64,000 nucleotides of DNA from a virus (IMGVR_UViG_3300013233_000093:124001-188000); one strand, 5' to 3'. Positions 50,440 through 58,558 are shown, counted from the first letter of the stretch. Numbers and translations are program-made. The notes: a model not told the origin generated them from the sequence alone.

Positions 50440-50867
50440 ATAAACCATTTGCGGTGATTGCCAAGTTCGTGTTTATTTGGATGATCTTGACGTGGTTTAC
50501 CCATGAGACTGTCGTGCCCATAGTAAAGGCGGGTTTAGAAGTGAGTGGGGATCAGCTGCTCGTGTTTGGATTTATGTTAGTCTACATGACCATAGCGTAT
50601 ATTCTAACACACCGCTGCAGCACACTCGTCTATTTAATGGAAGACCGTCCGTGTGTTGATGTACGTAAATCCTTGATTAGAACTATGTCAGTGGATGTGA
50701 TTGTACAAGTGTTGTTTATAGTAACTGCGTGGTACCTGCTTCCGTCTACACCTGTAGAAGTATTGTTACTTACTTGTGGTCTACTTATCGTGTACGTATC
50801 AGTGCTTTACATTAACATACGCCGCATGGACAAAGCTAGGGTGTCGTTGCAAGGAGACGTCAAATAA
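50436..50867 (+). CDS. Four-helix membrane protein 5, 143 aa
   Basis: ATGA overlap with member 4. Helices AVIAKFVFIWMILTWFTH and LLVFGFMLVYMTIAYILTHR, loop (EDRPCVDVRKSLIR), then VDVIVQVLFIVTAWYLL and VLLLTCGLLIVYVSVLYIN, with a basic C-terminus (RRMDKARVS). Confidence 0.65.
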   Translation: MNKPFAVIAKFVFIWMILTWFTHETVVPIVKAGLEVSGDQLLVFGFMLVYMTIAYILTHRCSTLVYLMEDRPCVDVRKSLIRTMSVDVIVQVLFIVTAWYLLPSTPVEVLLLTCGLLIVYVSVLYINIRRMDKARVSLQGDVK

Positions 50868-50868
50868 A

Positions 50869-51345
50869 ATGGATACACCAGGTATGGTGGTGATAGAATG
50901 TGAGTCAGTGGTGCTGGATGCTATGACAGGACTGTCATTTGGCATAATGTGCATGGCAATGGCTAACTACCTATTCGTGGGTAGCTGGCACCTGACGTTC
51001 CTTTTAGTAGTCGGGGTACTGATAAGTAATTACCGGCTACGTGGCGTCTTATCTCGATACCGTTGTTTGTTACAGCAAGATTATACATCAAGCATGGACT
51101 ACATGACAAGCAACGTTGTGTCATCCACCTCTTCAATTGCACTGCTGTTCATACTGTTTAGCGTGGCCACTGCGTACACAGCAGTGCATACAGTCATGTG
51201 GCCTGCGTTACTCATTACTTATATAGTGACTGCATTACTATACTGGAAGGTCAACAACGCACTGAGTTATTACACACTCTCGGTGAATCACCACAGATCC
51301 CAGTTTATACGTAATACAGTCACGGGTAGGTACGAACGTGTGTAA
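50869..51345 (+). CDS. Four-helix membrane protein 6, 158 aa
   Basis: The ATG at 50869 lies one base after the previous stop; the frame is open upstream within member 5. Helices LSFGIMCMAMANYLFVGS and LTFLLVVGVLISNYRLRG, loop (SRYRCLLQQDYTSSMDYM), then SSIALLFILFSVATAYTAVH and PALLITYIVTALLYWKV. Last of the six. Confidence 0.65.
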   Translation: MDTPGMVVIECESVVLDAMTGLSFGIMCMAMANYLFVGSWHLTFLLVVGVLISNYRLRGVLSRYRCLLQQDYTSSMDYMTSNVVSSTSSIALLFILFSVATAYTAVHTVMWPALLITYIVTALLYWKVNNALSYYTLSVNHHRSQFIRNTVTGRYERV

Positions 51346-51368
51346 TTTGCGTTCGTCTGTATGATAAC

Positions 51369-51456
51369 GCTATATTACCTTAGTGAGGCATGCGACCTTG
51401 CATGTTGTAACCATAGGTGCCATAACCTACAAAGATAGGTATGGTAAGTGAAGAGT
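51369..51456 (+). promoter_or_regulatory. Variant promoter (copy 10) and structured leader with competing hairpins
   Basis: CTATATTACCTTAGTGA is followed at once by CATGC-gacctt-GCATG (51389-51404), then by a segment where ACCTA (51425-51429) can pair with TAGGT on either side (51414-51418 or 51436-51440), enclosed by ACCATA/TATGGT (51410-51415 with 51440-51445). Two mutually exclusive folds just before a start codon are the layout of an attenuator or translational switch. The function is inferred. Confidence 0.55.
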
Positions 51457-51630
51457 ATGAAATTAGATGTAGAGTCTCTACTGATCGCCGTTGTGGCGGT
51501 CGTTGTTCTTGTCGGGTGTTTTGCACCTGACGCTTCCACAGGTCGTACTTATAAAGAGTACGGCCCTTCTGAAACAGAAGCGGCGCAGTTGCGTCGCGAT
51601 TATGGGCCTGCGAGGCCCAAAGGATATTAA
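51457..51630 (+). CDS. Small predicted lipoprotein, 57 aa
   Basis: ATG behind GTGAAGAGT. MKLDVESLLIAVVAVVVLVG then C: LVGC is a normal lipobox, so the protein should be lipidated at Cys21 (approximately) and placed in the envelope. The mature part of ~35 residues is polar and Pro/Tyr-containing (TYKEYGPSETEAAQLRRDYG). Size and type would suit an outer-membrane spanin, but no inner-membrane spanin is recognised beside it. The gene contains several perfect short hairpins, continuing the chain of the next gene. Confidence 0.65.
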   Translation: MKLDVESLLIAVVAVVVLVGCFAPDASTGRTYKEYGPSETEAAQLRRDYGPARPKGY

Positions 51631-51632
51631 AA

Positions 51633-52442
51633 ATGTTTGTTGCCCGTAACTACAACGCCAAGGCTAGCATTAGCCTTGGCGTATTAACCAGTGAGGGGGA
51701 TGTGTCTGTTGCACTGTCCCCCTCACTGAGAGGAGTGGAACACGGCTACGCAGTGATCGCCACTCTGCGGGGAGGTGCCATGAAAGCACTAGCCCCAGCT
51801 GGCCGTGTGCTGGAAGCCTGCACAGGTTTCCAGGTATTTACCAGAGATGGTAAATACCTTGTTCTAGGCACTGCTGTCGGTGACGACAGTGCTTATATCC
51901 GTCTCTTCAACCGCTATGGTAAAAACATAGCGGCCGTGTTCGAGGCGGGAGACGTAGATTCTTTTACGTTCTCCTCCTCATTTCTGGAGTCCATTATTAA
52001 TGGACTCTTGGTGGCCTCTGGGAATTTTCCCAGAGAGTCACAGTGGGGGCGCAAGTCCTTCTCTTCCAAGACCAGCGATGGCTTGGATCCATGCATGCCC
52101 AAACTGGGCACCCAGAGCACCCAGGCGGGTACAATGCAGGTAAACGGTGATATGAAGAATATCACCATCGACATCACCACCCGTGAGGGGAAAGTGATGG
52201 CGTTGAAAGCGCTTAAGAAGCACACCCGCACCGCCTACAGTGTGTCCGACGATCTGTCCATGGTAGTATGTGCACAGCAAAACGCTGCGGGAGATCATTT
52301 CCGCAGTAAACTGTCAGTCTACACCTTCGGTGATGGAGAGTATCTCCACACCGCTACGGTGTGGCTGCCCGTCGATCACGACGGGGTTATGGGTCACACA
52401 GAAATGTGTGACCGGGTCGGCCACATGTTAAGAGGAGGCTAA
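51633..52442 (+). CDS. Propeller-like protein encoded by a chain of stem-loops, 269 aa
   Basis: Blade-like units: FQVFTRDGKYLVLGTAVGDD (about 68-87), AYSVSDDLSMVVCAQQNAAG (about 204-223) and SKLSVYTFGDGEYLHTATVW. The mRNA is exceptional: perfect or nearly perfect stems follow one another (51656-51681, 51689-51728, 51833-51858, 51868-51892, 51911-51933, 51987-52007, 52016-52035, 52146-52166, 52285-52306, 52346-52364, 52368-52385, 52392-52413), several of 8 to 12 bp. The neighbouring propeller genes lack this. The protein is otherwise an ordinary soluble member of the family. Start follows AAAGGATATTAAAA. Confidence 0.65.
   Translation: MFVARNYNAKASISLGVLTSEGDVSVALSPSLRGVEHGYAVIATLRGGAMKALAPAGRVLEACTGFQVFTRDGKYLVLGTAVGDDSAYIRLFNRYGKNIAAVFEAGDVDSFTFSSSFLESIINGLLVASGNFPRESQWGRKSFSSKTSDGLDPCMPKLGTQSTQAGTMQVNGDMKNITIDITTREGKVMALKALKKHTRTAYSVSDDLSMVVCAQQNAAGDHFRSKLSVYTFGDGEYLHTATVWLPVDHDGVMGHTEMCDRVGHMLRGG
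51656..52413 (+). repeat. Chain of inverted repeats within coding sequence
   Basis: At least nine perfect stems of 8 bp or more lie in ~760 bases. With 4 to the minus 8 per position and about 14 loop sizes, chance would give well below one. The longest are 11 bp (51656-51666 with 51671-51681) and 12 bp (51689-51700 with 51717-51728). Confidence 0.9.
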
Positions 52443-52460
52443 ATATTGATGTTGGTTAGA

Positions 52461-52508
52461 TAGGTTGACGTTACATACGTCAACCTAGCCTATGTCTTTA
52501 TTTTTTAT
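52461..52508 (+). terminator. Rho-independent terminator
   Basis: Eleven-bp perfect stem (52461-52471 with 52477-52487) followed by a T-rich tail. Ends the lipoprotein and stem-loop-chain unit. Confidence 0.88.
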
Positions 52509-52513
52509 TTTTT

Positions 52514-53596
52514 ATGAGTACATACTTACAAGGCATCATAGACGGGGAACCTGCGAAGTTCTTTACGTCTGCATCTAAAAACGGTGACTGTGTTGTAACC
52601 TACGATAACACAAGTGTCGGCGTATTGCACACTAAGTGCATCGTAAATTCCAGTTGGACTGCGTTACCTGATGTCACTGTCCCGACCGTTACGGGTGATA
52701 AGTTCAGTGGGCTGTTTGCAATAAGCGGAGACGGGCAGCGACTATTCACTGCGGGATACGCCGCGACAGGCACTGTAAACATTTACGTGCGTCAGAGAAT
52801 CACGGCAGGTTGGGCATCTCCAATAAGCGTAATAACCACGGTTACTGCGTATGATTTACACACACAGCTTATTGTTTCTTATGACGGATCGTTAGTCGTT
52901 ATCAACAGCATAGACAATCTGACAAAGGCGTCTGAGTTCTATCTGTTTAAAGCCACTACGGCATGGCCTGCGATACCACACGTTATCACAGCAGATAGGA
53001 TAAGTTGTAGTAACGATGGCACCCGTGTCGTCTGTGGCACTGCATGCGGGTTAACTGCTCGAGGTAAGGCAGACTTGCTTTACTACGATAATGGAACATG
53101 GCTTCCTCCTGTAAGTCTCGATGCCAAGCTCACTGGGCGATCGTCCACGCGGGACGGTTTAGTGACGATATCAGGGGACGGACTCACTGTGGTGTGCGCT
53201 GCGCTGTTAAACCCACCCAGGGGATCCACAGTAGGGACTTATTCACTTGTGCGATATCAACTGGCTGAAATCGGGAACGTCGCTTACGCGGGCGTTATAG
53301 GCGCCAGAACGGGATGCGGTATACAAGAGCTACCAGCAATCATCCAGAACATTGTGATCTGCACTCGCGGGGAGAACGTCCTTGTGTATGGAGTAGATGC
53401 TGCAGGCGGGATGGTCTCTGATCTGTACACGATGAAAGACGCGTTATGGCGGGTGATAAAAGCACCTGCTACCGTGGAACTTATTACCCTGCAATCTGTA
53501 TCTGCACCCAGAGCTTACGTATGCAATAACGCCGATGCGTACATGATTACCTATGCCACACCGAATGGTGTAGAACGATCCAGTATACTAAAGTGA
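52514..53596 (+). CDS. Propeller-like repeat protein, 360 aa
   Basis: Repeats: SKNGDCVVTYDNTSVGVLH, AISGDGQRLFTAGYAATGTV (about 69-88), LIVSYDGSLVVINSIDN, SCSNDGTRVVCGTACGL and VTISGDGLTVVCAALLNPPR (about 216-235). At least five blades, as in FG-GAP or seven-blade propellers. No ribosome-binding site at the ATG. First of four similar proteins before the spike gene. Confidence 0.7.
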   Translation: MSTYLQGIIDGEPAKFFTSASKNGDCVVTYDNTSVGVLHTKCIVNSSWTALPDVTVPTVTGDKFSGLFAISGDGQRLFTAGYAATGTVNIYVRQRITAGWASPISVITTVTAYDLHTQLIVSYDGSLVVINSIDNLTKASEFYLFKATTAWPAIPHVITADRISCSNDGTRVVCGTACGLTARGKADLLYYDNGTWLPPVSLDAKLTGRSSTRDGLVTISGDGLTVVCAALLNPPRGSTVGTYSLVRYQLAEIGNVAYAGVIGARTGCGIQELPAIIQNIVICTRGENVLVYGVDAAGGMVSDLYTMKDALWRVIKAPATVELITLQSVSAPRAYVCNNADAYMITYATPNGVERSSILK

Positions 53597-53607
53597 GGTA
53601 AATAAGA

Positions 53608-54759
53608 ATGAGTATCTTTTATAAGCACCAAGTGTTTGAAGGTAATGCTGAAGTACAGGACATGGCCGTCTCCACCGACGGCACAATGTTGGTGATTGGT
53701 CGACCTGACCTGTCCAGTGTATCCATTTATGAGAAACTGGCTACTGTACCGACCTTTGATGTCCCTGTATCATTAGACATGCCTGAAAGAAGAAACTTCG
53801 GCTATGCAGTGGCGCTATCAGGTGATCTTAATACCATTGCAGTGGGTTACTCAGAAATAGCCGTAGAGGACACCTACATGGCTCCTGAGTTCACCCACGT
53901 GGTTATGTTTATCCGCAATGATCTCGGCAACTGGATTGAAGACGGTGAGGTATCGGTAGGCTTAAACGGAGTAACTCCCGATACGATACGACTGTCGTTC
54001 GACGGACTTACGTTAACCGTGGGCGGCAGTGACCTTGTGTATACACTTATAAAGGATCCCGTGAACGGCGATGTGTTGGATACGGAAGATCTTCCGCTTA
54101 CCGCTCAGTTGTTTGAGCGATCGTTGGCTGATCCTTGGCATGCCGTAAAGGCGGTGCGGGCAGGCAACATAGACGGGCTACAGCAAGCGTTTGGCGGGAA
54201 TGCGTGGACAGTGAATAACGTCGCTGGTGCAGTGGATGAGATGATGGTCTCTACTGAATGGCGTCATGGACCTGTGGCAGGCTGTCGTATGTACAGAGTA
54301 ACGAAGAAAGCCGGTATTTGGACCGCGCCGGTTTTGGATGTATCCGCTATGGGCAGCGACATTGTTATGTCAGACGACATGACTGTAATGATCGTGTCTG
54401 TCACGTCTAACGTGCCACAGGCCGGTTTGTTTCATATGTACGCACGCACTCCAGGCGGTGCGTGGAGTGTGCCTACCGTGATCCTAAAGCCTCCTCTGGC
54501 AGATGACCTGTTGTTTGCCCTTAACCTAGGAATGAGTTCTGATGGATTATGGCAGTCCGCTACAGCAAGGCATTACGATGCGCCATCAGGTAACGTATAC
54601 GTATATAAAGCAGGTGTGTATAACGGACGCATTGTAACCGGAGATGTCACGCGGACTTCGTTTGGTAAAATTACCAGATTGCCCTCATTACCACAGCCCG
54701 TAGTCTACGTGTCGGACGGTTCTAATGTAAACCAGTATACTACTGTATTACCATTATAA
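53608..54759 (+). CDS. Propeller-like repeat protein, 383 aa
   Basis: Repeats: MAVSTDGTMLVIGRPDLSSV (about 19-38), AVALSGDLNTIAVGYSEIAV (about 69-88), IRLSFDGLTLTVGGSDLVY, DIVMSDDMTVMIVSVTSNV and LGMSSDGLWQSATARHYDAP. These are FG-GAP-type blades. Behind GTGAGGTAAATAAGA. Paralogous in layout to both neighbours. Confidence 0.72.
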   Translation: MSIFYKHQVFEGNAEVQDMAVSTDGTMLVIGRPDLSSVSIYEKLATVPTFDVPVSLDMPERRNFGYAVALSGDLNTIAVGYSEIAVEDTYMAPEFTHVVMFIRNDLGNWIEDGEVSVGLNGVTPDTIRLSFDGLTLTVGGSDLVYTLIKDPVNGDVLDTEDLPLTAQLFERSLADPWHAVKAVRAGNIDGLQQAFGGNAWTVNNVAGAVDEMMVSTEWRHGPVAGCRMYRVTKKAGIWTAPVLDVSAMGSDIVMSDDMTVMIVSVTSNVPQAGLFHMYARTPGGAWSVPTVILKPPLADDLLFALNLGMSSDGLWQSATARHYDAPSGNVYVYKAGVYNGRIVTGDVTRTSFGKITRLPSLPQPVVYVSDGSNVNQYTTVLPL

Positions 54760-54780
54760 CAATATAAAATCGGAGAGAAG

Positions 54781-55896
54781 ATGACTTACGCAGACAACGT
54801 CCGCAAATGCATAGACATGGACATGAGCGCAGACGGACGCAGTTGCGTTACGCTGGACAGAGTGATGGATAATAAAGACGCCATCGGTACCCTACATCAC
54901 CACACTTTGTTGGGCGGTGAATGGCACAACACCCGTACCTTTCAAATACCCACGTTGTTCAAGACATCTGTGTCGTATGAAACGGTACAGGCCGTGTGTA
55001 TATCAGGAGACGGTAACGTAATGGCTGTGACGACCAATTTCAGTTATCGTGTATACGTCAAATCCTTATACGACGGCAACATTTGGATGCCTGTTATAAC
55101 GCACTCTTATCGATACGATAAGATCGCCACGACACGAGGCGCCAGACCTACGCTAAGTTATACGGGCAACAAGCTTATGCTTTCCCCGATAGGACATACT
55201 CCTAAACGATGTAGGTTAAAACTGGTATACCTCACGGCTAAGTTTGATTACAACCAAGTAGGTAAGTATAATGACTTATCCATAAACCCCACGTTTTACT
55301 GGGATGTAACTAACGTGGCCGTGAGTGAGATAAGTACGAGTTACATCGTCGGGATTATCACAGAAGCCACTGTACGTCAGGCGCGACATAAGGGCAATGG
55401 CGTGTTGCGTGTAGAGGACATCACAGGTCACCTGCAGAAAAAGATCCGTGATGTACGTCTGTACGGACTGTATGTGGAACCACGCAACATTTGCCATCAT
55501 CAAGATGAACGTGAAATGGCGTACATCAATGGCTTAGAAGGTGCGTTACACGTACTGCCATATGACACACAGAAGCAAGTCATCGTGACAGACATGCCGG
55601 ACAATACTGTCGCCACAGGCACGGTGTCTTCCAGCTTAGACGGTGATATCATCGCAGTGAGTGTGTGCAGATCCGGTACATACGGTTTACTCATATTTAA
55701 ACGACGCGGTAGGGTATACGATGTGGCAAGGTTTGTGGATACCAATTCCAACGACGCCATTAACCCGATCGCTGTCTATAAGGTAAGTCCTTGTGGTAAT
55801 CACTTGGACTACAGCGTCCCCACTAAAATAGACCCTGCTACAGGGGAACGTGGGGACTGGACACGCTTACAACTTAACATTGTTGAAAAGGATTAA
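54781..55896 (+). CDS. Propeller-like repeat protein, 371 aa
   Basis: Repeats: DMSADGRSCVTLDRVMDN (about 17-34), AVCISGDGNVMAVTTNFSYR (about 77-96), TLSYTGNKLMLSPIGHTP and SSLDGDIIAVSVCRSGTYGL (about 282-301). The middle is more basic and diverged. Behind CGGAGAGAAG. Function as for its neighbours: a probable propeller, with no enzymatic motif. Confidence 0.68.
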   Translation: MTYADNVRKCIDMDMSADGRSCVTLDRVMDNKDAIGTLHHHTLLGGEWHNTRTFQIPTLFKTSVSYETVQAVCISGDGNVMAVTTNFSYRVYVKSLYDGNIWMPVITHSYRYDKIATTRGARPTLSYTGNKLMLSPIGHTPKRCRLKLVYLTAKFDYNQVGKYNDLSINPTFYWDVTNVAVSEISTSYIVGIITEATVRQARHKGNGVLRVEDITGHLQKKIRDVRLYGLYVEPRNICHHQDEREMAYINGLEGALHVLPYDTQKQVIVTDMPDNTVATGTVSSSLDGDIIAVSVCRSGTYGLLIFKRRGRVYDVARFVDTNSNDAINPIAVYKVSPCGNHLDYSVPTKIDPATGERGDWTRLQLNIVEKD

Positions 55897-55898
55897 AC

Positions 55899-56891
55899 AT
55901 GCATACAGAATCAATTCGCATTACCGAGTTAGCTGAGTTCGCAAGTGATACGTTCAGCAGTAATGCAATGGATTTATCCAGTGACGGTAAAACCGTGGTG
56001 ACGATTACACCCGACCAGAAACACGCGGTTGTATTGGTTGTGATGAATAAGCACAGGCGTAAATGGTCTAAGGTCGCAGAAGTGACACTGCACGGATGTA
56101 ACTATGACGATGCCAGTGTAAGCATCAGTCCGGATGGATTGCGTGTTGCGGTGGGTCTACCTGGAGATGACGTTGTGTATGTCTATCGCTTATACGTGCA
56201 CGGCGTGAAACCACTTACATGCATATGTCGTCTACATCGTCCGAACTCCATGATCGTACACGGATTTGGTTGCGTCGTAGCCATTCGATTGGTTAACGAA
56301 AAGTATCGTTTGTTTACGACTGCGTACTGCATGCAAATGCATGCGTATGAATTCGATGATAAAGATGCCGCTAAGTGCGTTCGTACTGGGACGCTGCAAG
56401 CACCTATGACACCTAACGCGTACTACGACATCTTTGCCAATCATGACGGGTCACGTGTCACAGTTATAACAGGATCTACTGCTACCGTGATGACCGGCGA
56501 ATTGATGACATTGGAGATGATTGCGTTACCATCGACTGTGGATCGTGCGTGTGCAGCAGACAGTGACGTGGCCGTGGTCTCTTCTGGAGATAACCTGTAT
56601 CATACACGCTATAATGCAGAGAGCAAGGAGGCCAAGGAGGTGCTAGACGATCCACTGGCCATCAGTGTGGATGTGTCTGCCAACTACGATGGCACGGTCT
56701 TAATAAACGCCATGCGCAGTAAGATGGTGGTGTACGATTATAAAGCCGATCTCGTCACCCATGTGGGGTTGTTACGCCCAGATGTGAACGGGATGACGGG
56801 TAGATGTACTATGGCAGGTGCATCACGTGCATGTGCTGGCATGCATCAGTTACGTGCTGGCGGAAGTGTGTTATCAATAGCGGAATGGTGA
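55899..56891 (+). CDS. Propeller-like repeat protein, 330 aa
   Basis: Repeats: AMDLSSDGKTVVTITPDQKH (about 25-44), VSISPDGLRVAVGLPGDDVV (about 69-88, followed by YVYRLYV), FANHDGSRVTVITGSTAT and VSANYDGTVLINAMRSKMVV. Behind AAAAGGATTAAAC, and one base before the spike-like gene, so it may be co-assembled with the baseplate. Confidence 0.7.
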   Translation: MHTESIRITELAEFASDTFSSNAMDLSSDGKTVVTITPDQKHAVVLVVMNKHRRKWSKVAEVTLHGCNYDDASVSISPDGLRVAVGLPGDDVVYVYRLYVHGVKPLTCICRLHRPNSMIVHGFGCVVAIRLVNEKYRLFTTAYCMQMHAYEFDDKDAAKCVRTGTLQAPMTPNAYYDIFANHDGSRVTVITGSTATVMTGELMTLEMIALPSTVDRACAADSDVAVVSSGDNLYHTRYNAESKEAKEVLDDPLAISVDVSANYDGTVLINAMRSKMVVYDYKADLVTHVGLLRPDVNGMTGRCTMAGASRACAGMHQLRAGGSVLSIAEW

Positions 56892-56892
56892 T

Positions 56893-57810
56893 ATGGATTC
56901 TCAAGTAAGACGCAAGTCCCTTGCTGTGGTGGCGATGAACAAAAAGTTATCGTCTAACATCATCGAGTGCTCCCCCGTAGAACAGATCCGTCTTATGGAC
57001 GGTGAGTTAGACGTGGGCACGGAAGATGTGGTCAGCAGTGGGATCGACCGGGATAACAATGTATACACTGCCAGTATAAAGATGGGTGTGACTGTGGAGG
57101 CGGAATGGTGGCCTGAGACCAACCGTCCCACACCGCCTGACGTCCGCCGTGGAGAGACTGTATGGCTATGGCATACCGGAGACAGTAATAAGTTTTACTG
57201 GGAGTCTACGGGAGCCTATGACGACCTCAGACGTCTAGAGACCATCGTCTTTCGCTTATCTGGATTACCCGATAACGCAGATGAGAAGTTAGATGCCAGT
57301 AATACGTACTGGATAGAATGGTCTACTCATAAGAAGATGGTGACGTTACATACTTCTATGCGTAACGGTGAGAAGGCAGGTTACACATTACAACTTAACA
57401 CGGGTGATGGTCAGGCTACGCTGGAGGATAATGAAGGTAATATAGTTCAGTTGGATACAGCAGCCACACACATCTGGGCGCGTAACATAAAAGACAGCAT
57501 CTTTGAGTTACTTAAAGGTGATATACGCGCGTCCGTCCCAGGCGGGTCGGAGATCTTTATGAAGGACGGAGACATCCTTACTCATAACGGCCATGGCGTA
57601 GAGTTTAACATGGTAGGTGGAAACACAATCCACAAGATGCCAGGTAACTACATCATAAACGCGACGAACATGATCGTGAATGCAAAGACCATGCACAACA
57701 AACCTGTAATTGGCGGAAAGGCCACTTACGGTAAGATCAGTGTAGGAAGCATCTCTGGTGGTAAGGGGTCATTTGGCCTGTTGCTTGCTGGTAAGTTTAA
57801 CTATCCATAG
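56893..57810 (+). CDS. Baseplate spike / gp5-like protein, 305 aa
   Basis: An N-terminal OB-like region (residues ~1-110, with AEWWPETNRPTPPDVRRGET) and VWLWHTGDSNKFYWE are followed by LQLNTGDGQATLEDNEGNIV, HIWARNIKDSIFELLKGDIR and the repeating MKDGDILTHNGHGVEFNMVG, ATNMIVNAKTM. This short-repeat beta helix with charged and Gly turns is that of the T4 gp5 C-terminal needle and similar central spikes. It would pierce the host outer membrane. Last gene of the plus block, closed by a bidirectional terminator. Confidence 0.7.
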   Translation: MDSQVRRKSLAVVAMNKKLSSNIIECSPVEQIRLMDGELDVGTEDVVSSGIDRDNNVYTASIKMGVTVEAEWWPETNRPTPPDVRRGETVWLWHTGDSNKFYWESTGAYDDLRRLETIVFRLSGLPDNADEKLDASNTYWIEWSTHKKMVTLHTSMRNGEKAGYTLQLNTGDGQATLEDNEGNIVQLDTAATHIWARNIKDSIFELLKGDIRASVPGGSEIFMKDGDILTHNGHGVEFNMVGGNTIHKMPGNYIINATNMIVNAKTMHNKPVIGGKATYGKISVGSISGGKGSFGLLLAGKFNYP

Positions 57811-57854
57811 ACGGCATACACAGTACCGCATTGCGGTACTGTGTCTTATGCCGT
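57811..57854. terminator. Bidirectional terminator
   Basis: A nested pair of perfect stems, outer ACGGCATA/TATGCCGT and inner 12 bp ACACAGTACCGC with its complement, lying between convergent genes. Confidence 0.8.
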
Positions 57855-57862
57855 GTATTGTA

Positions 57863-58399
57863 CTACTGTGATATATGCGCCATCAGTTCTTCCAGCTCTT
57901 CCGGATGGTGTATGTTAAACACCGGGATCTTAGCATGATTGGCGACTCGCATCTCTAAGAAGGTGATTGTAGGACTGTACGCGACCACGAATTCAGAACG
58001 TGACTGTGCGCCTACTAACTCTTCATCTCCTAATACAGATAACGTTTTAGCTACTGACTTAAGACGATCTTCTTTAGACCCCCGTAGCAGATTACTGTCA
58101 AGCTTGTTGCTGTCCAAGTGTCGGACTACTTGATGTTCTTCTGTTGTGGTGGGCACCCAGCAATGTGCATTGTGTTGATTCTTGATTCGAGGCGCTGTCT
58201 TAGAATAACTCCATATCTCGTGACTGCCGTTGGCCATTAATGCGCCGTTGACAAACTCCTCTGCGACGCCTTCTGTGCCGTTATGTCTAAGAGTGTAACC
58301 CATCTTAGCCAACCGACTTGAAATGCCGTGTATGGCCTCTGTGATGTGCTTAGGGGCAGACGTCGCGCATCCTGCACCTGTATAGAATTTTTCACTCAT
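57863..58399 (-). CDS. SLOG / DprA-like Rossmann protein, 178 aa
   Basis: YTGAGCATSAPKHITEAIHG and RLAKMGYTLRHNGTEGVAEE (about 6-50) match the SLOG family ('YTGxGSR...P', 'LxxxGxxLRSGGAxGAD'), here with a His/Asn version of the glycine motif. SLOG folds bind nucleotides or sense ADP-ribose-like ligands. FNIHHPEELEELMAHI closes the sheet. It stands alone on the minus strand; its start is weak (CGCAGTAA). Function in the phage is unknown. Confidence 0.7.
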   Translation of the reverse strand: MSEKFYTGAGCATSAPKHITEAIHGISSRLAKMGYTLRHNGTEGVAEEFVNGALMANGSHEIWSYSKTAPRIKNQHNAHCWVPTTTEEHQVVRHLDSNKLDSNLLRGSKEDRLKSVAKTLSVLGDEELVGAQSRSEFVVAYSPTITFLEMRVANHAKIPVFNIHHPEELEELMAHISQ

Positions 58400-58468
58400 T
58401 TACTGCGTGCTCCATATGTGGATTTATTAGACATACGATACTTAACTGTGTTCGCTACTATCTACTAT

Positions 58469-58556
58469 CTATATTACTTTAGTGATACTTAGGTAATAAT
58501 ACTTAGGTGCACTGTTATAACTAATAGATCTCTTACTAGAGATCAAAGGATAAAGA
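58469..58556 (+). promoter_or_regulatory. Variant promoter (copy 11) and leader hairpin
   Basis: CTATATTACTTTAGTGA, one base from the variant at 51369. GATACTTAGGTAAT and ATACTTAGGTGCA repeat behind it. A 7-bp stem GATCTCT/AGAGATC (58527-58533 with 58538-58544) stands just before the ribosome-binding site AAAGGATAAAGATT. Confidence 0.6.
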
Positions 58557-58558
58557 TT

